This document shows, in pieces, positions 18,855 through 27,702 of a stretch of 64,000 bases of DNA (within the stretch, counting starts at the first letter, position 1; each line of letters starts with the position of its first letter). A program made the translations under genes and the position numbers. This DNA comes from Alphaproteobacteria bacterium. Lineage in GTDB: Bacteria > Pseudomonadota > Alphaproteobacteria > TMED109. The stretch lies in the NCBI GenBank assembly GCA_022825235.1, contig JAJDYI010000062.1:1-64000 (forward strand). The letters run 5' to 3'. The notes beneath the pieces are model-generated. The model saw only the letters and a program-made list of their open reading frames with translations, was not told where the DNA came from and made no database searches.

Positions 18855-19852
18855 CCCGTCGCGCGGCCGGCATGCTGGGCGTCGCGCTGCTGCTGGCGCT
18901 CGCGGCGGCCCCGGCCTCGGCGCAGACCTGCACCGGCCGGTTCGTGAACCCGATCGCCGACGTCTGCTGGCAGTGCCTGTTCCCGATCTCGATCGGGCCG
19001 ATCAGCATGGGGAGCGCCACCGGCGCGCCCGACACGCCGAACCCGTCCTCGCCGATCTGCCTCTGCGGCTCGCCGATCCCGCGCATCGGCCTCTCGGTCG
19101 GCGTCTGGGAACCGGCGCGGCTCGTCGACGTGAGCCGCACCCCGTGGTGCTTCCCGAACCTCGGCGGGCTCAGCATCGACCCCGGCTTCCACGCCGCGCG
19201 CGGGCGCACCGGCTCCTCGGGCGGCGACGGCGCGGCCGGCTCGGTCTGGCACGCCCACCTCTATATGTATCCGCTGCTCTCCTGGATCGGCGCGCTCCTC
19301 GACATGGGGTGCCTCGAGGCCGGGGGTTTCGACATCGCCTGGACCTCGGAACTCGATCCGGCCTGGCTCGACGACGAGCTGTCGTTCCTGCTCAACCCCG
19401 AGGCGGCGCTGTTCGCCCACCTGCCGGCACAGGCGGCGTGTGCCGCCGACTGCGCGGCGTCTTCAGCGGGCCTGCCGCTCGACGCGCTCTTCTGGTGCGC
19501 CGGCTGCCAGGGCGCCCAGTATCCGCTCACCGGCAACGTCGCGGCGCACGTGGGCGGCGTGCAGGCCTCGCTGCTCACCGGACAGCGCCTGCTCTACCGG
19601 CTGCACCGCGTGGGGCTCGCCTGGGGCACGTCGGGGTCGGGCGCGCTCTGTGGTCGCTACCCGATGCCGGTGATGAAGAAGAGCCAGTACCGCTGGCAGA
19701 TGACCCAGCCCGTACCCGCGACCTCGCCGCTCACCGGCTGCAACCCGACCGGACGCTCGTCGGTGCTCTGGGAGACGCTCCGCGAACTTCCGGTGGCCGG
19801 CGAGAACTTCGGCTACCTGCTCTGGCGCAAGCGCAACTGCTGCCTCCTGTGA
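18851..19852 (+). CDS. traU: TraU, cysteine-rich periplasmic mating protein
   Basis: 333 residues, normal length. A signal peptide ends in 'PASAQT'. 'CWQCLFPISIGPISMG', 'CLCGSPIPRIGLSVGVWEPA', and the many cysteines (for example 'FWCAGCQGAQYPLTG') are diagnostic of TraU, which is needed for DNA transfer and stabilises mating pairs. The C-terminus 'GYLLWRKRNCCLL' is conserved in the family. GTG 18851 overlaps the traW stop, and the stop overlaps trbC. Confidence 0.95.
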   Translation: MTRRAAGMLGVALLLALAAAPASAQTCTGRFVNPIADVCWQCLFPISIGPISMGSATGAPDTPNPSSPICLCGSPIPRIGLSVGVWEPARLVDVSRTPWCFPNLGGLSIDPGFHAARGRTGSSGGDGAAGSVWHAHLYMYPLLSWIGALLDMGCLEAGGFDIAWTSELDPAWLDDELSFLLNPEAALFAHLPAQAACAADCAASSAGLPLDALFWCAGCQGAQYPLTGNVAAHVGGVQASLLTGQRLLYRLHRVGLAWGTSGSGALCGRYPMPVMKKSQYRWQMTQPVPATSPLTGCNPTGRSSVLWETLRELPVAGENFGYLLWRKRNCCLL

Positions 19853-20583
19853 TTCGCGCCCTGCACACGCCCGCACTGCTTGCCTGCGCGCTGTTCGTCG
19901 CCGCGGGCGGGGGCCTGCTCGTGTCCGGTGTCCCGGCGTCCGCAGACGAAGCGCAGTCCGGCCACGCGGACCTGGCACGACAGCTAGCGGAGGAACTCTC
20001 CGCGGAACCCGCCGACGAATCCCTCGACGCCTGGTCGAGATCGGTGATCGAGCGGGCGCTGGAGCGCGCGGCAAGGGAAGCCGGGCCCGCATCGGACGAC
20101 GCCGTCACGCCCGCGCCGGTGTTCCGGGGCCAATTGGGAACGGACGTAGCGAACCATGCGCCAACCGCCGAGGTGCTGCTCTTCACGAGCCTCGCGGTGC
20201 CGGCCGCGAGCTGGCGCGCGGCGGCGCGGGATGCGGTCCGGATCGGCGCCCCGCTGGTGCTCCGTGGCGTGGCCGCGGGGAGCCTCCCGGCGACGGCACG
20301 GCGGATCAGGACCCGCCTCGGCGACGCGAAGGTTGGCGTCGCCATCGACCCGCGCCTGTTCCGCCTGTTCGGGATTGCGCGGGTGCCGGCGGTCGTCGTC
20401 GTGCCGGGCGGCGTGCCGCCCTGCCGGAGCCGCGGCTGCCTGGAAGACGCGCCGCCGCCCTTCGATCGCGTGACGGGGAACCTCTCGCTGGCCGCCGCGC
20501 TCGAAGCCGTCGCGGCGGAGGGCAGCGAGGGCCGCGCGGTAGCGCGGGGGTACCTGGCGACACTGATAGGAAGCTCACGATGA
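19849..20583 (+). CDS. trbC: TrbC, periplasmic pilus assembly protein
   Basis: 244 residues with a signal peptide. A thioredoxin-like alpha/beta domain ('AEVLLFTSLAVPAASWRAA' ... 'FRLFGIARVPAVVVV') matches TrbC of the F-type family, which works with TraW. The normal CxxC is absent at the first strand (AVPAAS). GTG 19849 overlaps the traU stop; the stop overlaps the traN ATG. Confidence 0.88.
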   Translation: MIRALHTPALLACALFVAAGGGLLVSGVPASADEAQSGHADLARQLAEELSAEPADESLDAWSRSVIERALERAAREAGPASDDAVTPAPVFRGQLGTDVANHAPTAEVLLFTSLAVPAASWRAAARDAVRIGAPLVLRGVAAGSLPATARRIRTRLGDAKVGVAIDPRLFRLFGIARVPAVVVVPGGVPPCRSRGCLEDAPPPFDRVTGNLSLAAALEAVAAEGSEGRAVARGYLATLIGSSR

Positions 20584-21650
20584 CAAGAAGGTGGATCGGT
20601 ACGGGCGCGGTCGTGCTGGCAGTGGCTGCGGGCGTGACTGGGACGGTCCTGGCCGAGGATCCGAAGGCGGCGGCGCGGTCGATCGGGCAGGCGGGGCTGC
20701 AGGCCGCCGGCGACGTGGCGCGCAACGCCGCGATCGCCGACGCGGTGCCCGGCTACGCCGGAACCGACCTGCCGGAGCGCCAGCTCACGGCCGACGGGAT
20801 GACGGATGCGGCGCGTGCCCGGCTCGCCGACCCCGACGATCCCGGCGGTGCGGCGGGACGCGCGGTGATCGACGGCGCGACCCTGCGCCCGGCTGTCCAG
20901 GTGCCGGCCGCCGATCCCGCCGTCGTCCGCTCCAAGGCGGTGGCGGCCACGCCGCAGGCCGCGGCGCACGGCGCGGACGGTCTGGCATCGGGGAGCGTTC
21001 AGGACTGCGCCGCCCGTCTGCAGGATGCGCAGTCGGGCGGCGCCTGCGGGTCGGTGCGCTACTGCGTGGGCGGCGGCTGCGAGACCGTGCGCCCGCAGGC
21101 GGGCGACGGCTTCGTCGACGCCGCGACGAAGCTCAACATGGTGATGGAGTTGGGCGGCGAGGAATTCGACCGGAGCAACCTTCGATTCTTCACCGGCGAT
21201 CGCCGGGCGTGCAAGATTCGTTTTGGCGGGCTCGCGAACTGCTGCACCAACTCCGGGCTGCTGGTGGGACTGGGCAACTGCAGCACCGCGGAGCGCGAGC
21301 TCGCCCGCGAGCGCCACGACGGCAACACCCGCTACCTCGGGGAGTACTGCACGCGGCGCATCCTCGGGATCTGCGTCACCCGCGAGCGGGCCTGGTGCGT
21401 GTTCGGCTCGAAGCTCGGGCGCATCTTCCAGGAGCAGGGGCGAGCCCAGCTCGGGATCGGCTGGGGGAGCTGCCGCGGGCTGACGGTGGCCGAGATCGAG
21501 GGCATCGACTTCGACTCGCTGGACCTCGGCGAGTTCACCGCCGACCTGCTGGACGGTGGCAAGGAGCCATCGGTCGCGCTCCCGGACGCGGGCGGCACGC
21601 AGACCCTCATGCGGGATCGCGTCCGCGCGTTCTACGGTCGGGGCGACTGA
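20580..21650 (+). CDS. traN: TraN-like mating pair stabilisation protein (short form)
   Basis: 356 residues with a signal peptide ending in 'VLAED'. The C-terminal half is cysteine-rich ('CKIRFGGLANCCTNSGLLVG', 'EYCTRRILGICVTRERAWCV', 'GSCRGLTVAEI') and matches the conserved TraN end. F TraN is about 600 residues, so the variable recipient-contacting region is reduced here, which may mean a different receptor. ATG 20580 overlaps the trbC stop. Confidence 0.88.
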   Translation: MTRRWIGTGAVVLAVAAGVTGTVLAEDPKAAARSIGQAGLQAAGDVARNAAIADAVPGYAGTDLPERQLTADGMTDAARARLADPDDPGGAAGRAVIDGATLRPAVQVPAADPAVVRSKAVAATPQAAAHGADGLASGSVQDCAARLQDAQSGGACGSVRYCVGGGCETVRPQAGDGFVDAATKLNMVMELGGEEFDRSNLRFFTGDRRACKIRFGGLANCCTNSGLLVGLGNCSTAERELARERHDGNTRYLGEYCTRRILGICVTRERAWCVFGSKLGRIFQEQGRAQLGIGWGSCRGLTVAEIEGIDFDSLDLGEFTADLLDGGKEPSVALPDAGGTQTLMRDRVRAFYGRGD

Positions 21651-21651
21651 G

Positions 21652-22455
21652 GTGCCGGTGGCCGCGCGACGGGCCGGCGTGCCGCTGTTCCTCGTGCTGG
21701 CCCTGGCGTCGCCGGCAGACGCCGGGGAGTGGCGCTCTTGGTGCGGCGATGAGGCCTCCGCCCCGGCGCTCGGCTGGCACTTTTACTGCGACCGGGACGA
21801 CGCTCCGGACGAGTCTCCTCCCGTGAACCCGCCGGAGATGGCGCCGTCGTCCGCGCACGCACGCATCCTGGAGATGCGCCGCGAGCTCGAGGAAGCGCGC
21901 GCCACGGCGGTCCTCGACCCGTCGCCGTCGCACGTTAGCGCATACCTCCGTCTCCAGCAGGCGGCGCTGCAGCGGTCGGCCGCGTTCTCGGACAGCTTCC
22001 GCCGCACCGTCTGGGCGACGCCGGAGCTCGACTACACGCTCCGCCGCCCGGTCGGCGCGCTCGCCAAGCAGGTCTGGTCGGACGAGCGGCGGGCCAGACG
22101 CGACGCGGCGCTGGCACGCTTAAGCGAACGCTACGGGCTCATCTACCTGGGCGATCCCGCCTGCGCGGCGTGCCGAGTGGCCGGCCCGCTGCTCCGCGCG
22201 TTCGCGCTCCGCCACGGCCTCGACGTGCTCGCGGTCTCGATGACCGGCGAGGCACTGGAGGGATGGCCCAAGGCGGTGCCCGACCAAGGCCAGACCGAAA
22301 AGCTCGGCCTCGCGGGCTTCCCGCTGCCTGCCGTCGTCCTCTTCGATACGGCGACAGAGCAGGTGCTGCCGGTGGGGTTCGGCGTCCTCGCCGAGGACGA
22401 GCTGGCGGAACGGATTTACGCGCTCACCGCCCTGGAGGTCGGCCGTGACTACTGA
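21652..22455 (+). CDS. traF: TraF, thioredoxin-fold pilus assembly protein
   Basis: 267 residues with a signal peptide (cleavage near 'PADAGEW'). 'GWHFYCDRDD' and a thioredoxin-like domain with 'YLGDPACAACRVAGPLLRAF' (a CxxC pair, CAAC) followed by 'GFPLPAVVLFDTATEQVLPV' match F-type TraF. Many TraF proteins lack the CxxC; here it is kept, so this protein may itself act as an oxidoreductase on the cysteine-rich TraU, TraN and TraH. GTG 21652 lies 1 base after the traN stop; GTG 21658 is an alternative. Confidence 0.88.
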   Translation: MPVAARRAGVPLFLVLALASPADAGEWRSWCGDEASAPALGWHFYCDRDDAPDESPPVNPPEMAPSSAHARILEMRRELEEARATAVLDPSPSHVSAYLRLQQAALQRSAAFSDSFRRTVWATPELDYTLRRPVGALAKQVWSDERRARRDAALARLSERYGLIYLGDPACAACRVAGPLLRAFALRHGLDVLAVSMTGEALEGWPKAVPDQGQTEKLGLAGFPLPAVVLFDTATEQVLPVGFGVLAEDELAERIYALTALEVGRDY

Positions 22456-23884
22456 CGCCCGACGGAAGGCCTGCATGGCGCGCACGGTTGCAGTTGCGAT
22501 CGCGGTCGCGCTGGCGTTCACGTCCCCGGCAGCGGCCGACGTGCTCTCGGAGATGCGCCGCTTCTGGTCGGGGACGGCCGTCAACACGACGGGGCCGACC
22601 GCGTTCCACGGCCAGGCGTCCGGCCACTGGACGCTGGGGAACCTGTATCTCCGCTCGCCCGTCCGTTCCGAACAGATCGCCACCGTGAACTTGCCGAGCT
22701 TCCGCGCGGGGTGCGGCGGGATCGACATGTTCGGGGGCGCGTTTTCCTTCATCAACAGCGACCAGCTGGTGGCGGCCGCCCGGGCGATCGCCCAGAACGC
22801 GACGGGTTTTGCGTTCGAATTGGCCCTCGAGACGATCAGCCCGGTCATCGCCGAGACGATGTCCAAGCTCAGGGCCCTGGCGCAGTGGATCAACAACCGG
22901 AACGTGAACTCGTGCGAGACCGCGCAGGCGCTGGTGGGCGCGGTGTGGGCCAAGAACGACCGGGCGTCGTCCGCGATCTGTGCTGCGGTTGGGACCAGCC
23001 AGGGAATCTTCTCCGACTATGCCGCCGCCCGCCACGGCTGCGGCGCCGACGGCAAGCGCCACTCGACGCTGGCTGCCGCCTCGGGCGAGATGGCCGAACA
23101 GGTCCCCGTCAACGTCAACTACGCGTGGAAGGCGGTGCGGGCGTCGACGTTCCTTTCGGCCGACACGCGCCTCGCCGAGTTCGCGATGTCGGTCTCAGGC
23201 ACGGTGATCGTGACCGCCCCGACGGCTGACGCCGATACGTCCGGCCCCCGCGTCCGGGTCCTCGAGCCGCTCGCCCTCGACCGCCGGGTCACCGAGGTGC
23301 TGATGGAGGGCGGCGGCGCGCTCCCGGTGTACGCGTGCGACACGACGGCCGCCTGCCTCAACCCGACGCTGGGGAGCGTCACGGTGCCCGCCGACCAGGG
23401 GTTCCGCGCGCGCGTGGCGGGGCTGCTCCGCGACCTGGTCACGGCCGTCCGCAACGACACCGCGCCCCCGGCCGCCGCGCTGGGCCTCGTCAATCTCACG
23501 ACGCTCCCCGTCTACCGCGTGGCCAACACTGCGGCCGCCTACCGCGGCGCCGTCGTCGACCAGGAGATCGACGCGCTGGCCGAGGCGGTCGCCCTCGATC
23601 TCCTCCAGGTCTGGATCGCCGACCTCCACCGCACGGTCGAGGAGCGCGCCGGCACGCTCGACATCGCCGACGGCGAGCAGCTTGCGCGCTGGCGCGAGGG
23701 GCTCCGCGCGAACCGCACCACGCTCGCCCGCCACCGCCACGAGGGGCTGGAACGCTTCAACACCGCGCTCGCGGTCGTGGAGAAGCTCCGCCTGATCGAA
23801 ACGGAACTGGCGGGCGCCCTCTCGGCCGATCTCCGCGCCGCGCTCGCCTTCGCCCGCGGCGGCGCGGGTGCCGGATCGCGCTGA
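22445..23884 (+). CDS. traH: TraH, F-type pilus assembly protein
   Basis: 479 residues. A signal peptide, then 'FHGQASGHWTLGNLYLRSPV' and 'AGCGGIDMFGGAFSFINSDQ', the most conserved TraH motifs, plus 'NSCETAQALVGAVWAKNDRA'. A coiled-coil-like C-terminal part follows. TraH is a periplasmic/outer-membrane protein needed for pilus extension. GTG 22445 overlaps traF by 11 bases; ATG 22475 is a possible shorter start that still keeps the signal peptide. Confidence 0.94.
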   Translation: MTTDARRKACMARTVAVAIAVALAFTSPAAADVLSEMRRFWSGTAVNTTGPTAFHGQASGHWTLGNLYLRSPVRSEQIATVNLPSFRAGCGGIDMFGGAFSFINSDQLVAAARAIAQNATGFAFELALETISPVIAETMSKLRALAQWINNRNVNSCETAQALVGAVWAKNDRASSAICAAVGTSQGIFSDYAAARHGCGADGKRHSTLAAASGEMAEQVPVNVNYAWKAVRASTFLSADTRLAEFAMSVSGTVIVTAPTADADTSGPRVRVLEPLALDRRVTEVLMEGGGALPVYACDTTAACLNPTLGSVTVPADQGFRARVAGLLRDLVTAVRNDTAPPAAALGLVNLTTLPVYRVANTAAAYRGAVVDQEIDALAEAVALDLLQVWIADLHRTVEERAGTLDIADGEQLARWREGLRANRTTLARHRHEGLERFNTALAVVEKLRLIETELAGALSADLRAALAFARGGAGAGSR

Positions 23885-23898
23885 CGCCGTACCTGTAG

Positions 23899-26760
23899 AT
23901 GTACGAGCTCTTCACGCTGGGCGGCGGGCCCTACCTGGTCGACCTGCTCAACGCGGTCGCCGCGATCACGTCGGGCGGCGCCTACGTGACGCTCGCGCAG
24001 CTCGCGGGCGCGGGCGGGGTCGCCTGGATCGTCTTCCGCACGGCCTTCGGCGGAAGCTGGCGCGACAACGCCAAGTGGATCCTCCTCTTTGTCACCGTCT
24101 GGGGCGCGATGATCGTGCCGAAGGCGACGGTGCGGGTGGTGGATCGGCTGGACCCGGCGCTCGCACCCGCGGTCGTCGCCAACGTCCCCATCGGGCTGGC
24201 GCTGTTCGCGTCGATCACGTCACAGGTCGGCGACGGCCTCACGCGCCTCACGGAGCAGGCCTTCACGCTGCCGAACGATCTTGTCTACCGCCGGCACGGG
24301 CTGATCTTCGGGGCGAGGTTGGCCGCCACCGCGACCCGCCTTGAGGTGACGGATGCGGTCTTCGCGCGCAACCTCCGGAACTTCACGCAGCAGTGCGTCT
24401 TCCACGCGCTGCTGCTGGGCCACATCTCGGCCGACGACCTCCGCGAGAGCACCGACGTCTGGAGCCTGGTCACCGCCGGGGGCTCGCCGTCGGCGGGGGC
24501 CTCGCCCGCGCGGATGTTCGAATTCTCGACGCGGCAGCCCGCGGGTGCGACGGGTGCGACGCCCGTCGACCGCGAGATCGTCACCTGCCGGGACGGTGCC
24601 GGGCGGTTGAATGCCGCCTGGGCCGCAGAGATCGCGCGCGCCGGCACGCTCTTCGGGCGGCGCATCTTTCCGGACGCCAGGACCGAGGCGCTCGCCCGCG
24701 CGGAGCTTCTGGCCGCGCTTCCGGCGGCGCACGACTTCCTGATCGGCGCGTCGCGTTCCGCCGCCGAGATCCTCCGCCAGCAGATGGTGCTGAACGCGGT
24801 GCACGACGCGGGCGAGCAGTGGGCGGCCGAGGCGGGCAACGCGGCCGCGCTCCAGACCTACACGGAGGCGCGCGCCGAGGCCCAGACCGCGGCAGCCTAC
24901 CGCGCGATCGGGCGCCAGGCCGAAACCTGGGTGCCCTTGCTCAGGATCGTCTTCGAGTGTTTGTACGTGGGCGCGTTCCCTTTGGCGGTGCTCCTGATGC
25001 TGACGCCGGCGGGGCTGCCGATCTTCAAGTCGTACGTGACGGGGCTGATCTGGCTCCAGTCGTGGGGACCGCTCTACGCGGTGCTCCATCGCATCTCGAT
25101 GGGCGAGGCGGCGGAGCGCATGCAGGCCGCCGCGATCATGCCCGGCGGCGACGTCGGCATTTCCCTCGTGGCCCAGGCTGGCATCCGGGCGGTGGCGGCG
25201 GATGTCGCCGTGATGTCTGGGTATCTCTCGATGTCGATCCCGTTCCTGGCGGCGGCCCTCGCCTACGGGCTCTCGAAGGCGACGGTGCTCGCGACTTCGG
25301 TCCTCGCGGTCGGCCAGGACGCGGCGACCTCGGCGGCGCACGAGGGCACGACCGGGAACCTCGCACTCGCCAACACGCAGTGGGACACGCACCGGTTCGC
25401 GAGCCAGGAGGGGCGGCAGCTCCGCACGTCGATGCACGTCGACACCGACCGCTACACGGGCTACGCGCCGGCGGGGGCGGGCTTCACGGTGACGCCGGAC
25501 GGCACTGCCGTGGCCGACATGGGAAGTGCCACGAGCCGCGTGCCGGCGGCGGGGGTGCGCCTGTCCGAGTCGCTCGCGGTCTCGCACGAGGAGCGGGCCG
25601 CCGAGGCGCACTCGATGGCCCGGAACTGGGACGTGCAGGCGGCGTCGGCGCGCTCGGCCGCGGCCACGGACGCCACGCAGATGGTGGAGCGGTACTCGCG
25701 GGACGTCAGCGTCGGCACGGCGCACGCGCGGGGCGTTACCGAGAGCGAGAGCGCACAGGTGCAGGCGCTGGAGTCGCATGTCGAGAAGTTGGCCGAGACC
25801 GCCGGCCTCACGAAGGACCAGGCGATGATCCTGACCGGGGAGGCGTCGATTGGCGGCGGGCTGGGCCAGGCGGTTCGCATCGGTGCCAGCGGCTCGGCCA
25901 CGTGGCGGGGGCAGACGATCGAGGCGGACGCCTGGAACCGGGCGCAGGAGTACGACCGCCAGCACGGGGTGACCGATCTCTGGTCGCGGGTGCAGGAGGC
26001 GTCCAGGCGCTACTCGACCTCGACGGGCGACGGCGAGCTTGCGAGCCTGGAGGAAAGCCTCGGCGCCAACCTCACCCGGATGGTGCGCTTCGAGGATCGC
26101 GCGGCGCTGAGCTACGGTGAATCGGAGCAGTGGTCGGAACAGGCGGCGGCGGTGCGCGCCGACGCGCAGTCGGTCGAGCGCGACTTGTCGCAGCCGTTCT
26201 TCACCTGGCTGGCGGAGCGCGCGGGCGTGGACGGGCGGCCGATCGGCGCGGGCGGAGCCATGCGCCTCGCCTCGCCGCAGAACGCGGAGGACGCCGAGGT
26301 GCTCCGCGAGCACGCGGCGGCGTTCATTGCCGAGCGGTTCGCGGCGCCGGTCGGGCCCGATCCGGCCGGGGTCGCCGGGAGGGCGGAGTTCGAAGCCTCC
26401 CGGGCCGGGTTCGGCGAGACCCACGGCCCGGCAACCTCGGCGGCGCACGCCGGCTGGGCAGGGGACGTCCGCAGCCGCGCCGCGGTGGCCGGTGCGCCCG
26501 AAGCGGGCGAGGTTGCTGCGAAGGCCGGGACCCACCGTACCGCCGCCGAGGGCGACCTCGCGCAGCGCGGGACGGTCCGCGCGTCGCGGACGGCAAGCGC
26601 GGAGGATGCGGTCCGGGACGGCCGCGCTGCGGTGGCGGCAGAGCGCGAAGGCACGTTCGGCGAGCACGCGACCGAGGGCGTGCCGTTCATCGGCGACCGG
26701 CTGGCGGGGAAGCTCTATGGGACGGCCAGGAACAGCGCTCCGGACAGGAGCAGTCCGTGA
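23899..26760 (+). CDS. traG: TraG, mating-pair stabilisation protein
   Basis: 953 residues, close to F TraG. 'MYELFTLGGGPYLVDLLNAV' opens the TraG_N domain. Several membrane segments follow (about 18-45, 55-75, 350-375, 430-470). The long C-terminal periplasmic part is rich in Ala, Glu, Ser and Arg, helical, and contains 'LAETAGLTKDQAMILTGEAS'. TraG stabilises mating pairs and is the target of entry exclusion in F. The start ATG is 14 bases after the traH stop. It is the last gene of the plus-strand pilus operon before an antisense gene. Confidence 0.93.
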   Translation: MYELFTLGGGPYLVDLLNAVAAITSGGAYVTLAQLAGAGGVAWIVFRTAFGGSWRDNAKWILLFVTVWGAMIVPKATVRVVDRLDPALAPAVVANVPIGLALFASITSQVGDGLTRLTEQAFTLPNDLVYRRHGLIFGARLAATATRLEVTDAVFARNLRNFTQQCVFHALLLGHISADDLRESTDVWSLVTAGGSPSAGASPARMFEFSTRQPAGATGATPVDREIVTCRDGAGRLNAAWAAEIARAGTLFGRRIFPDARTEALARAELLAALPAAHDFLIGASRSAAEILRQQMVLNAVHDAGEQWAAEAGNAAALQTYTEARAEAQTAAAYRAIGRQAETWVPLLRIVFECLYVGAFPLAVLLMLTPAGLPIFKSYVTGLIWLQSWGPLYAVLHRISMGEAAERMQAAAIMPGGDVGISLVAQAGIRAVAADVAVMSGYLSMSIPFLAAALAYGLSKATVLATSVLAVGQDAATSAAHEGTTGNLALANTQWDTHRFASQEGRQLRTSMHVDTDRYTGYAPAGAGFTVTPDGTAVADMGSATSRVPAAGVRLSESLAVSHEERAAEAHSMARNWDVQAASARSAAATDATQMVERYSRDVSVGTAHARGVTESESAQVQALESHVEKLAETAGLTKDQAMILTGEASIGGGLGQAVRIGASGSATWRGQTIEADAWNRAQEYDRQHGVTDLWSRVQEASRRYSTSTGDGELASLEESLGANLTRMVRFEDRAALSYGESEQWSEQAAAVRADAQSVERDLSQPFFTWLAERAGVDGRPIGAGGAMRLASPQNAEDAEVLREHAAAFIAERFAAPVGPDPAGVAGRAEFEASRAGFGETHGPATSAAHAGWAGDVRSRAAVAGAPEAGEVAAKAGTHRTAAEGDLAQRGTVRASRTASAEDAVRDGRAAVAAEREGTFGEHATEGVPFIGDRLAGKLYGTARNSAPDRSSP

Positions 26761-26768
26761 GCGTGGCC

Positions 26769-27128
26769 CTAGTAGGTGTCCCCGCGCATGAGCAGCTCGT
26801 TCTGCTCGGCAATCCGCCGGTATGCGCCGACGCCGGTGCCCGTGGCCAGGTCGAGCGTGTCGCGGTGGTGGGGCGGCTCATACGCTTCCCGGAACGCCGA
26901 CCAGTCGCCGCGGCTGAAGCCGCGCCAGAAGGCGTGCGCAATCGTGGCGACGACCGTCCAGCCGAGCGCCCCCAGCCAGACCGGCGCGAGGAGGTCCACC
27001 CCCGCGCCGAGCGGCGCTCCGATCGCCGATGTCGCGCCCGCGGCGGCGATCCCGCCGAACACGAACGCGCGTTCCCCCCACGTGAGGCGCTTGCGCGAAG
27101 AGTCTTTCTTTGTCGGTACTTTGTGCAT
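26769..27128 (-). CDS. Small membrane protein of unknown function, antisense in the tra region
   Basis: 119 residues with a basic N-terminus (MHKVPTKKDSSRKRL), two hydrophobic segments (about 22-42 and 48-67) and a polar C-terminal tail ('AFWRGFSRGDWSAFREAYE'). No family was recognised. It is convergent with traG (8 bases between stops) and divergent from ssb, leaving a 110-base intergenic region that could hold both promoters. In F the entry-exclusion gene traS, also a small membrane protein, lies directly after traG, so an exclusion role is a fair positional guess but not shown by sequence. ATG 27128 is preferred over an in-frame ATG at 27149. Confidence 0.6.
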   Translation of the reverse strand: MHKVPTKKDSSRKRLTWGERAFVFGGIAAAGATSAIGAPLGAGVDLLAPVWLGALGWTVVATIAHAFWRGFSRGDWSAFREAYEPPHHRDTLDLATGTGVGAYRRIAEQNELLMRGDTY

Positions 27129-27238
27129 AACAGCGCAGTATACAGACAAGGGGCAGGAACGGAACAGACGGGGCCTCCTTCCCGGAAGCGCCCGCCGGTT
27201 TCCGGCGTGCCAAACCCCCGCATCGAAGGAGACCTCCC

Positions 27239-27658
27239 ATGCTGAACGTCAACCGCGTCACCCTGCTCGGCCATGTCGGGCGCGATCCCGAATTCCACAG
27301 CAATGCGGGCGGCGATCGGGCCGCCCGGTTCAGCCTGGCCACCACGGAGCGCTGGAAGAACCGGGACGGGGAGCTGCAGGAGCGGACCGAGTGGCACCGC
27401 ATCATCGTGTTCGGCGGCACGGTCGAGGTGGTGGAGCGCCTGGTCCGCAAGGGCACTCCGGTCCTGGTCGAAGGCCGCCTGACGGTCCGCGAGTACACGG
27501 ACAAGGAGAACCTGCCCCGGCAGGCGACCGAGATCATCGTCGGCGGGCCTCAGGGCTTGGTGAACGTGCTCGCGCCGGGAACCGGGCGCGCGCCCGAAGC
27601 GCCGGAAGCTGGGGCCGCGGCCGCGAAACCGGACGCCCGCAGCAGCGACTGGGTCTGA
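27239..27658 (+). CDS. ssb: Single-stranded DNA-binding protein
   Basis: 139 residues, short for SSB. The OB-fold opens with 'MLNVNRVTLLGHVGRDPEFH' and continues with 'FSLATTERWKNRDGELQERT', 'EWHRIIVFGG' and 'VEGRLTVREYTDKENLPRQA'. The acidic tail is replaced by an Ala/Pro-rich end 'KPDARSSDWV'; the family normally ends in DDIPF, so contacts with host replication proteins may differ. It probably coats transferred single strands. ATG 27239 has AAGGAG 9 bases upstream. Confidence 0.93.
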   Translation: MLNVNRVTLLGHVGRDPEFHSNAGGDRAARFSLATTERWKNRDGELQERTEWHRIIVFGGTVEVVERLVRKGTPVLVEGRLTVREYTDKENLPRQATEIIVGGPQGLVNVLAPGTGRAPEAPEAGAAAAKPDARSSDWV

Positions 27659-27702
27659 CCGGACCGCCGGGCATACCCCCGCCACGTTCCTGAGCACGCA
27701 CG

